A DNA stretch of 5,866 bases from DASRVA01 sp035687745 (lineage in GTDB: Bacteria > Gemmatimonadota > Gemmatimonadetes > JACCXV01 > JAHWKZ01), in NCBI GenBank assembly GCA_035687745.1, contig DASRVA010000087.1, positions 1 through 5,866 on the forward strand, in the 5' to 3' direction. This document shows positions 1 through 4,764 of this stretch, one piece after another. The position numbers were made by a program, and so were the translations under genes. The notes under the pieces were generated by a model. That model ran no database searches. It worked only from the letters and a program-made list of their open reading frames with translations, and was not told the DNA's origin. The stretch's first letter is position 1, and the number at the start of each line of letters is the position of its first letter.

Positions 1-740
1 AGGCGCTGGACGAGGTGGCGACGGCCACCAAGGATGCGCTGGGGAAGGGTCGGAAGCTGGACAAGAACGAGCTGCACGAGGAGCTGAGGGGGCGGGTCCG
101 GGGGGACCGCATGCCCTGGTGCAAGGGCTGCAAGAGCCACCACGTGGCGCCCATGCTGTGGCGGTACGCGACGGTGAAGGCGGGCGCCCGGCTCGACTCC
201 GAGCGCCGCTACGTGATGGGCAAGCCGGGCCGGACGCCGGCCGCGAGCGAGGCGGTGCGCCGCTTTCTCCATTTCTATGGGCCGGCCACGCCCGGCGACT
301 TCGGCGAGTGGGCCGGGCTCACGAAGAGCCATGCCCAGCGCCTGTGGGACGAGGTTGCGGAGGACCTCGTCGATGTGCGAGTCGGCAAGGGCAAGGGCTG
401 GCTCCTGAGCGAGGACGTGGACACGCTCGAATCACCTCCCGAGGCGGAGGAGGGAATCCGCCTGATCCCGCCTGGCGACCCGTATCTGCAGAAGCCGAAC
501 CGGCCGCTCCTCGCCCCGGACCGGGAGCTCTCGAAGCGGCTCTTCCGGCCCGTGGCGAGCCCGGGAGCGGTCCTGAAGGACGGCCGGCTCGTGGGCCTCT
601 GGCGGGTCAAGGCGAAGGGGAAGAAGGCGGAGATCACGGTCGAGAAGCTGGGCAGGCTGTCGCGCGGGGAGAACGAGGAGGAGGCCCGACGCGTGGCCGA
701 GCTACGCGGGGAAGCTGAGGCCACGATCGTCTTCGCCTGA
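1..740 (+). CDS. AlkZ/YcaQ-like winged-helix DNA glycosylase family protein, N-terminus outside window
   Basis: The open frame enters at the left edge (first full codon at 3) and stops with TGA at 738-740, so about 245 residues are visible. The C-terminal half matches the winged-helix DNA-binding family (HTH_42) that includes AlkZ/YcaQ, glycosylases acting on crosslinked or alkylated bases. The supporting segments are a helical stretch around FYGPATPGDFGEWAGL (about 271-318), then IPPGDPYLQKPNRPLLAP (about 465-518), then LKDGRLVGLWRV (about 574-609). A CxxC followed by HH (Cys codons 120-122 and 129-131, His codons 138-143) may bind metal or be structural. The Q-x-Q/D catalytic motif of AlkZ lies in the N-terminal half and cannot be checked, so glycosylase activity is not shown; many family members are only called winged-helix proteins. 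The GTG at 15 is internal, because the frame is open upstream. A start codon for the next gene follows about 45 bp downstream with no hairpin between. Confidence 0.8.
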   Translation, partial: ALDEVATATKDALGKGRKLDKNELHEELRGRVRGDRMPWCKGCKSHHVAPMLWRYATVKAGARLDSERRYVMGKPGRTPAASEAVRRFLHFYGPATPGDFGEWAGLTKSHAQRLWDEVAEDLVDVRVGKGKGWLLSEDVDTLESPPEAEEGIRLIPPGDPYLQKPNRPLLAPDRELSKRLFRPVASPGAVLKDGRLVGLWRVKAKGKKAEITVEKLGRLSRGENEEEARRVAELRGEAEATIVFA

Positions 741-747
741 CCTCTTC

Positions 748-776
748 TTGCTATGCTAAACGTTAACCATTAAGAT
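748..776 (+). promoter_or_regulatory. Candidate sigma70-type promoter of the TA island
   Basis: TTGCTA (748-753) and TAAGAT (771-776) each match 4 of 6 bases of the -35 and -10 consensus and are separated by 17 bp. They lie in the most AT-rich stretch of the window. A start site about 7 nt downstream would fall near 783, right before the GTG at 785 that opens the higB frame. That GTG has no SD, so the transcript may be leaderless. Inferred from spacing and position only. Confidence 0.4.
763..773. promoter_or_regulatory. Short inverted repeat TTAA-CCA-TTAA, candidate HigA operator
   Basis: TTAACCATTAA is an inverted repeat lying in the -35/-10 spacer and touching the -10 of the proposed TA promoter. 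HigA-type antitoxins normally repress their own operon by binding palindromes at this place, so it is a reasonable operator half or core. The arms are only 4 bp, and TTAA is self-complementary, so the evidence is weak. Confidence 0.3.
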
Positions 777-784
777 CCGACGGC

Positions 785-1074
785 GTGATCGTCTCCTTCA
801 GGGACCGGGAACTGAGGATGTCTTCGAGGGAGAGGACACCAAGGCCGCTCGGAGAACGGTGCCGCGGGAGCTTCACGAGAATGCTCGTCGAAAGCTGGAC
901 CAGTTGAACGCGGCGGTTTCGCTTCAATCGCTCTCGCTGCCGGGGCTTCATCTAAAGAGACTGCGGGGCGACCGAAAGGGACAGCACTCGATTCGGATCA
1001 ATGACCAGTACCGGATCTGCTTTCATTGGACTGAACAAGGGCCCGACGAGGTCGAGATCGTCGATTACCATTGA
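785..1074 (+). pseudogene. higB: HigB-type (RelE/ParE fold) toxin, single-base frameshift near codon 9
   Basis: HigB toxins are ribosome-dependent mRNA interferases. From GTG 785 the frame reads VIVSFRDRE, the usual HigB opening. The family pattern then continues in the -1 frame from 811 as TEDVFEGEDTKAARR and runs to TGA at 1072-1074. The joined product would be about 96 residues, normal for HigB. The core is very well kept: LKRLRGDRKGQHSIRINDQY (about 952-1011), then RICFHW and the terminal EIVDYH. The simplest explanation is loss of one A, GAAACTGAG becoming GAACTGAG at about 809-816. In the downstream frame the first standard start is GTG 859, which would remove about 25 N-terminal residues; the only other option is a rare ATT at 769. 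The antitoxin start follows 14 nt after the stop, the usual toxin-first higBA order. An assembly or sequencing error remains possible, because the rest of the frame shows no other damage. Confidence 0.85.
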
Positions 1075-1088
1075 GAGGAGCCCTGACC

Positions 1089-1487
1089 ATGCGCCGCCTT
1101 CCCAAATACCGCCGGCCGACCCATCCTGGCGAGATCTTTCTGGAGGACTTCCTCAAGCCCCTGGGCATCAGCCAGAAGCAGGCCGCTGACCGTCTTCAGG
1201 TCTCCTATCCTCGAATGAACGAGATCATCAATGGAAAACGGTCGGTGACCCCCGAGACGGCGCTGCGGCTCGCGCGTTTCACACGTACCGAGCCCGAGTT
1301 CTGGCTCAACCTGCAGCAGGCCGTCGACCTCTGGGATGCAATTCGCTCTGAGGAAGCGAAGAACATCAGGGAGATCGAGCCGGCCGAGGAAGTCTTCGAG
1401 CGGATCCACCGCCATCCGCCGGTGGATCTTGGGCGACCGGCGGCCGACCTGATCCGTGAGGAGCGGCGGGCACGTCGGCGGCGCTGA
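1089..1487 (+). CDS. higA: HigA-type antitoxin with extended C-terminal tail
   Basis: 132 residues. Start ATG 1089 is chosen because GAGAGGAG (1073-1080) sits 8 nt upstream; the in-frame TTG at 1071 has no such site. The HigA signature THPGEIFLEDFLKPLGIS (11-28) leads into an HTH-XRE domain (about 25-65) with SQKQAADRLQV, the recognition segment SYPRMNEIINGKRSVTPETA, and EPEFWLNLQ (68-76). This part would neutralise HigB and repress the operon. HigA proteins commonly end near residue 95-105. Here about 30 more residues follow (from about 100): EEVFERIHRHPPVDLG, then RPAADLIREERRARRRR, strongly basic at the end. The tail's stop codon overlaps the start region of the adjacent vapC remnant. I infer that the tail may come from a VapB-type antitoxin, by its position abutting vapC and its general look; this is not proven. 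The reading frame is intact. Confidence 0.9.
   Translation: MRRLPKYRRPTHPGEIFLEDFLKPLGISQKQAADRLQVSYPRMNEIINGKRSVTPETALRLARFTRTEPEFWLNLQQAVDLWDAIRSEEAKNIREIEPAEEVFERIHRHPPVDLGRPAADLIREERRARRRR
1403..1428. repeat. 9-bp inverted repeat inside the HigA tail
   Basis: GATCCACCG (1403-1411) and CGGTGGATC (1420-1428) are perfect complements around an 8-nt loop. The hairpin falls in the coding region of the HigA tail, about 55 nt before the vapC remnant, and encodes the RIHRHPPVD segment. It could modulate translation into vapC or mark a recombination point; neither is shown. Confidence 0.6.
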
Positions 1488-1777
1488 GACCGGTCGTCGC
1501 GGACGCCTCGGCGCTCGTGGAGTATCTCCTTCGCACACGGCGGGCGGGAATCGTCCAGGGAATGATTGAGGCGCCGGATGTGGATCTCCATGCGCCAGCC
1601 CTCTGCGACGTGGAGGTCGCAGCCGCCTTCCGGCGTGCCCTGCAGTCCGGACTCATGAAGGAGACCCGGGCGGCCCTCGCCGTCGAAGCCTATCTCGATC
1701 TCCCCCTGGCCCGTCACGGGCACGCCGACCTGTTGGTGCGGGCGCTTGCCCTCCAGCCATTCGGCGACGCCGGCTAG
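1484..1777 (+). pseudogene. vapC: VapC-type PIN-domain toxin, truncated and lacking a standard start
   Basis: PIN-domain VapC toxins are Mg2+-dependent RNases that need a quartet of acidic residues. The frame reads RPVVADASALVEYLLRTRRA, a typical VapC N-terminus. It holds the first catalytic Asp (residue 7 counting CTG 1484 as 1), then APALCDVEVAAAFRRAL with the conserved Glu44, then LDLPLARHGHADLLVRALAL. Here a normal protein of about 130 residues would continue into the D-containing helix (of the NFSAYDAxYVALAE kind) and the last strand with TAD. This one instead ends as LQPFGDAG at TAG 1775-1777, 97 residues in all. No ATG, GTG or TTG precedes the first Asp in frame. The only plausible start is CTG 1484, overlapping the antitoxin stop as CTGA; homologues presumably have ATGA or GTGA there. 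GTG 1517 would delete the catalytic Asp. Both defects suggest a dead gene. The 3' junction lies at the end of the cyclase gene. Confidence 0.8.
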
Positions 1778-3039
1778 CCCGCCACTTCCCGCGACGTCCC
1801 CAAGAGCCACCACGTCGCCATCTCCCCCCGCCCCTTGATGTCCACCGTGCCCCGGGGCTCGAGCGCGTAGCGGCCCTCGAGCCGCTCCCGCACCGCCTCG
1901 GTGACCTGGATGGCCCCGGCCTCGCCCTGGGTCTCCATCCGGCTCGCCATCGTGACCGGGTCCCCCCAGAGGTCGTAGATGAACTTCTTCTCCCCGATCA
2001 CGCCGGCCACGACGGGGCCCGTATCGATGCCGAACCGGACGGCGAGCGGCGCCCCGTCACCGGTCGACCCGTTCGCACGCCGGCCCGCCAGCTCACGCAT
2101 CTCGAGCGCCGCCTCCGCGATCCGCTCGAGGTGGTCCGGGCACGGCACGGGGACCCCGCTGACCGCCATGTAGGCGTCGCCGATCGTCTTAATCTTCTCG
2201 AGCCCGTGCCTCTCGGCGACGTGGTCGAACTCGGTGAAGAGCTCGTTCAGGAACGTGACCAGGTCCTCGGGCTCCATGGCGCCGCACATGGCGGTGAAGC
2301 CGACCACGTCGGCGAACAGGATCGAGGCCTCTGGGAAGCGGTCCGCGATCGGCGCGGGCTCGGTCTTGAGCCGCTCGGCGATCGGCTGCGGGAGGATGTT
2401 CAGGAGGAGCCGCTCCGAGCGCTCCCGCTCCTCCTCGAGCCCCTTCCGCGCCACGAACTCGAGACGCGCCGAGCGCTCGATATGCCACCCCGCGAAGGCT
2501 CCGAGGAGGAGGCAGGTGACAAGGAAGCATGTGGCCACGAACAGATTCTCGAATGGGTAGATCCGGCCCATGGCCTCGTAGCCCATCACCATGATGACGG
2601 CATCCGCGACCGCGATGGGGAAGAGGATCCTGAAGAGCGCGAAGGTGCCGATGATGGCGATCCCGATCCCCGGGTAGAAGAGGGCTTCGTGCTGGGGCTG
2701 GAGGGTCATCATGACGAGCATGCCGCCCGCGGCGGTGAGGGCGCCGACCGACAGGATCCAGGAGTGCGTCCTGAGGAAGACCGTGTGCCAGGTGAGCGCC
2801 AGGATCGCGCTCATGATGAGGACGACCGTGATCCTGACCGGCAGGTTGGTGGCCACCGTGCCGGTCCGGAAGTCGAGCGCGACATAGCCGACGTAGAGCG
2901 CGATGACGAGGATCGTCGTGGCGCGCGCCGGCCGGATCGCCGCACGAGCGTACCCGGCGCGGAACTCCCGCTCCAGGGGGTCGGAGGGGAAGCGGAGGCG
3001 GAGGGAGGAGAGGATGGCCCCCAAGTTATCTTGCGGCAT
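1774..3039 (-). CDS. Membrane-bound class III adenylate cyclase
   Basis: 421 residues from ATG 3039, chosen because AGGAGG lies 9 nt upstream. Probably makes cAMP from ATP as a homodimer at the inner membrane. Six hydrophobic segments (about 41-57, 66-84, 95-112, 120-138, 139-154, 165-185) form an N-terminal membrane sensor. A charged linker helix follows (about 189-226) with the conserved LLLNILPQPIAERLK. The catalytic domain (about 235-415) shows metal-binding Asp244 in ILFADVVGFT and Asp288 in KTIGDAYM. The adenine-selecting pair Lys284 and Asp356 (YDLWGD) is the adenylate rather than guanylate pattern, and Arg367 is present. The transition-state Asn of the V-N-x-A-S-R motif is Thr363 here, an odd change at a catalytic site. 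The stop shares CTAG with the vapC remnant. At the other end the first codons overlap the divergent exonuclease. An upstream ATG at 3063 exists without a good SD. Signal sensed by the membrane part is unknown. Confidence 0.93.
   Translation of the reverse strand: MPQDNLGAILSSLRLRFPSDPLEREFRAGYARAAIRPARATTILVIALYVGYVALDFRTGTVATNLPVRITVVLIMSAILALTWHTVFLRTHSWILSVGALTAAGGMLVMMTLQPQHEALFYPGIGIAIIGTFALFRILFPIAVADAVIMVMGYEAMGRIYPFENLFVATCFLVTCLLLGAFAGWHIERSARLEFVARKGLEEERERSERLLLNILPQPIAERLKTEPAPIADRFPEASILFADVVGFTAMCGAMEPEDLVTFLNELFTEFDHVAERHGLEKIKTIGDAYMAVSGVPVPCPDHLERIAEAALEMRELAGRRANGSTGDGAPLAVRFGIDTGPVVAGVIGEKKFIYDLWGDPVTMASRMETQGEAGAIQVTEAVRERLEGRYALEPRGTVDIKGRGEMATWWLLGTSREVAG
3004..3008 (+). 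promoter_or_regulatory. SD for the exonuclease start at 3014
   Basis: GGAGG lies 5 nt before ATG 3014 inside a purine run (GAGGGAGGAGAGG, 3001-3013). It favours 3014 over the in-frame ATG 3038, which has no SD. The same bases also encode part of the cyclase N-terminus on the other strand, so the purine run could be incidental. Confidence 0.5.
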
Positions 3040-3859
3040 GGACGTCCACCTCCTGGACGGCACCTACGAGCTCTTCCGCCACTTCTACGGCGGCCGGCGA
3101 TCGGACCCCGAAGGGAAGCGGCCCTTTGGCGCCGTGACCGGCGTCCTCCATACGGTGCTCCGGATGGTCGAGAAGGGGGCGACCCACGTCGGCGTCGCGA
3201 CCGACCACGTCATCGAGTCCTTCCGAAACAGTCTCTGGCCGGGCTACAAGACCGGCGATGGGATCGAACCCGCCCTCCTCGCCCAGTTCCATCCGCTCGA
3301 GGGCGCGCTGGTCGCCATGGGGGTGGCCGTCTGGCCGATGGTCGAACTGGAAGCCGACGATGGGCTCGCTTCGGCCGCCCGGATCGCGGCCGGCGACCTC
3401 GCCGTCGAGCGGGTCTGCATCTGGACGCCGGACAAGGATCTGGCCCAGTGCGTCCAAAGCAAGCGGGTCGTCCAGGTGGACCGCCGGAGCCGGACGGTCC
3501 GCGACGAGGAGGGCGTTCGCGAAAGGTTCGGCGTCCTCCCCTTCCAGATCCCCGACTGGCTCGCCCTCGTAGGGGATTCGGCGGACGGGTATCCGGGGAT
3601 CCCCCGGATCGGGGCGATCACCGCGGCCCGGCTCCTCAACCGCCACGGGACGATCGAGGAGTTCCCGCCCGAGATCCTGGGGGAGAATCGCGGGCTGGCG
3701 CTCCTCTTCAAGGATCTGGCGACCCTACGAACCGACGCGCCCCTGTTCGACGACGTGGACGAGCTCGCGTGGCGCGGCCCGACCGCCGAGTTCGCTGCGA
3801 CAGCCGAGCGGCTCGGGGACCTGCGCCTCGTGGAGCGCTCCCGAGGCGCACGAACGTGA
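3014..3859 (+). CDS. Stand-alone 5'-3' exonuclease, DNA polymerase I N-terminal / FEN type
   Basis: 281 residues from ATG 3014 (SD GGAGG); ATG 3038 gives 273 residues and starts exactly at the conserved MDVHLLDGTYELF, so it remains possible. The family cuts 5' flaps and RNA primers with two metal ions. All nine acidic positions known from Taq polymerase I have counterparts: Asp15 (LLDGTYELF), Asp64 (ATDHVIESFR), Glu113, Asp115 and Asp116 (ELEADD), Asp140 and Asp142 (TPDKDLAQ), Asp188 and Asp191 (VGDSADGYPG). The substrate helix residues Arg71, Tyr78 and Lys79 (SFRNSLWPGYK) are kept, and a helix-3-turn-helix DNA-binding motif follows (YPGIPRIGAITAARLLNRHG, about 193-212). No polymerase domain follows, so it is a free nuclease; E. 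coli Xni is a known free member, but it should not be equated with it. Divergent from and overlapping the adenylate cyclase; ends at a 10-bp hairpin. Confidence 0.92.
   Translation: MAPKLSCGMDVHLLDGTYELFRHFYGGRRSDPEGKRPFGAVTGVLHTVLRMVEKGATHVGVATDHVIESFRNSLWPGYKTGDGIEPALLAQFHPLEGALVAMGVAVWPMVELEADDGLASAARIAAGDLAVERVCIWTPDKDLAQCVQSKRVVQVDRRSRTVRDEEGVRERFGVLPFQIPDWLALVGDSADGYPGIPRIGAITAARLLNRHGTIEEFPPEILGENRGLALLFKDLATLRTDAPLFDDVDELAWRGPTAEFAATAERLGDLRLVERSRGART
3049..3054 (-). promoter_or_regulatory. SD for the adenylate cyclase, inside the exonuclease gene
   Basis: CCTCCT on the + strand reads AGGAGG on the minus strand, 9 nt before the cyclase ATG at 3039. It is a full SD and fixes the cyclase start. 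The same bases encode the HLLD codons of the exonuclease N-terminus on the opposite strand. Confidence 0.65.
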
Positions 3860-3883
3860 GGGGAGGCCGTTGCCGGCCTCCCC
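3860..3883 (+). terminator. Perfect 10-bp hairpin after the exonuclease gene
   Basis: GGGGAGGCCG (3860-3869), loop TTGC, CGGCCTCCCC (3874-3883) begins on the base after the exonuclease stop and lies between two convergent genes. The secreted-protein gene ends at 3914 on the minus strand, so the hairpin could serve both directions. Neither side has a run of T, so it is not a textbook intrinsic terminator, which is common in GC-rich genomes. Confidence 0.65.
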
Positions 3884-3913
3884 CTCGTCCATCTTGTCCG
3901 GGGTGCTGGGCCC

Positions 3914-4606
3914 CTAGCCCCGCGGCCCAGCGACCTCGAGCCGGTCGCTCTCGGCCAGGAGCGAGATCCCGATCGTGTCGATCGGCTGCCGGGTGTCGGC
4001 GTTGACGAGCTCGGCCCGAAACTCCACTCGTCCGGCGTGGTCGAGATCCACGAGGTCGTCGTCATCGACGAAGTAGAGGAACCCGGTCACCCGATCGCCC
4101 GGCTCGACGACCGTCTCGGGCAGCGCCCCCGACACCATGTCGGGGGTCGGCAGCTCGACTCGCCGGAAGCGGCGGTAGTCATCGAGCGCGTACGGGTAGC
4201 CGAGGAAGCCGAGCCTGCCGTAGGGCCCGAACCGGAAGAACCCGTACGGATACCGGTACCGGATGTCGAACGGATCGATTCGCGGATCGACCGTCTCGCT
4301 CTCGGTCGCCTCGAGCTCGAACGGCGGGGTCGCGGGGACCCGCTCGCCCGACTCCGTGACCAGGGCGAAGTCCTCGTGCCGGATCCGTAGCGGCACCTCG
4401 CCGTCGTTGTCGATCCGGACCAGGACGGGAAGGACCTTGTCGAACCGTGCCGGCTCGCCCCGCCACGCCTCGGTGTCGACCTCGACCGTGACGCCCGCCG
4501 TGGAGACAACCGCGGTGTGGTCGTCGGCCTGGGCGTGAGCCGGTGACACGGGCGCGATCAGGCTCAGCGAGCCAAGAATGGCGGTATTTCGAATGAAAGC
4601 GCGCAT
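3914..4606 (-). CDS. Secreted protein of unknown function with aromatic/Arg-rich middle segment
   Basis: 230 residues from ATG 4606, chosen because AGGAG (4613-4617) lies 6 nt upstream and the protein then opens with a clean Sec signal peptide. Arg2 and Arg6, a hydrophobic core (about 9-20) and a signal peptidase I site after AHA (residues 23-25) are visible. Without a lipobox Cys it should be released to the periplasm or outside. The mature part opens with a strand-rich region (about 32-100; VLVRIDNDGEVPLRIRHEDF) that reads like an Ig-like fold. A segment rich in Tyr, Phe, Arg, Gly and Pro follows (about 113-148), then ALPETVVEPGDRVTGFLYF (161-179) and an Asp run (181-184), and a final strand-rich region. 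I do not recognise the family; similar fragments occur in hypothetical proteins, and the fold is inferred. No catalytic motif is seen. It is divergent from the aminotransferase across 187 bp. Confidence 0.85.
   Translation of the reverse strand: MRAFIRNTAILGSLSLIAPVSPAHAQADDHTAVVSTAGVTVEVDTEAWRGEPARFDKVLPVLVRIDNDGEVPLRIRHEDFALVTESGERVPATPPFELEATESETVDPRIDPFDIRYRYPYGFFRFGPYGRLGFLGYPYALDDYRRFRRVELPTPDMVSGALPETVVEPGDRVTGFLYFVDDDDLVDLDHAGRVEFRAELVNADTRQPIDTIGISLLAESDRLEVAGPRG
4126..4146. repeat. Perfect 9-bp hairpin inside the secreted-protein gene
   Basis: CCCCCGACA (4126-4134), loop CCA, TGTCGGGGG (4138-4146). On the coding (minus) strand it encodes the PDMVSGA part of the protein, just before the ALPETVVEPGD segment. 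Very stable as RNA. May be chance in GC-rich coding DNA. Confidence 0.55.
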
Positions 4607-4628
4607 TTCTATCTCCTTCCATGCCCGG

Positions 4629-4667
4629 GGCCGCTCGGGCCAGAACCATTTCTGGGGTCGAGCGGCC
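4629..4667. repeat. Two-tier hairpin in the leader of the secreted-protein gene
   Basis: Outer arms GGCCGCTCG (4629-4637) and CGAGCGGCC (4659-4667) pair over 9 bp. Inner arms CCAGAA (4640-4645) and TTCTGG (4650-4655) pair over 6 bp around loop CCAT, with small internal bulges. On the plus strand it is followed by TTT (4668-4670). On the minus strand it ends about 11 nt before the SD of the secreted-protein gene, so it may be a 5' leader structure, an attenuator, or a terminator left by a lost neighbour. It is the strongest feature of the 187-bp divergent region. Confidence 0.65.
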
Positions 4668-4729
4668 TTTGAGCCCATCACCCAATGCTACGAGGAACGA
4701 GCAGCTCCTGTTCCCGTCCCTCGGGTCCG

Positions 4730-4764
4730 TGCCGGGCGTAGCTCCGCCGGGTCCTTGCCCGGCA
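4730..4764. repeat. 8-bp inverted repeat upstream of the aminotransferase gene
   Basis: TGCCGGGC (4730-4737) and GCCCGGCA (4757-4764) are complementary across 19 nt. The right arm overlaps the proposed -35 of the aminotransferase promoter, so it could be a regulator site. An 8-bp GC-rich repeat at this distance can also occur by chance. Confidence 0.3.

Noticed and set aside
805..816. Programmed -1 frameshifting in higB
   Set aside because: A -1 shift after GAA would give exactly the expected protein, but CGGGAACTG does not fit the X-XXY-YYZ slippery pattern and no downstream stimulator is obvious. One-base loss or sequencing error is simpler.
763..1813. Several minus-strand open frames of 60-200 codons opposite the TA island
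   Set aside because: They lie antisense to recognisable HigB, HigA and VapC coding sequence, show no domain, and have no convincing SD.
131..1815. The 15-base direct repeat CAAGAGCCACCACGT at 131-145 and 1801-1815
   Set aside because: It flanks the TA region at a distance and could be imagined as an insertion repeat, but it lies in unrelated coding contexts (AlkZ-like protein in one, antisense to the cyclase C-terminus in the other) and does not extend. Probably chance in biased DNA.
3037..3063. Cyclase start at ATG 3063 rather than 3039
   Set aside because: It would add eight residues without a clear SD, while 3039 has AGGAGG at 9 nt.
2131..4005. A 624-codon open frame on the plus strand across the cyclase and exonuclease genes
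   Set aside because: It is antisense to a clear cyclase and out of frame with a clear exonuclease; its product is Arg/Gly/Asp/Pro-rich low complexity, as expected from a GC-rich shadow frame.
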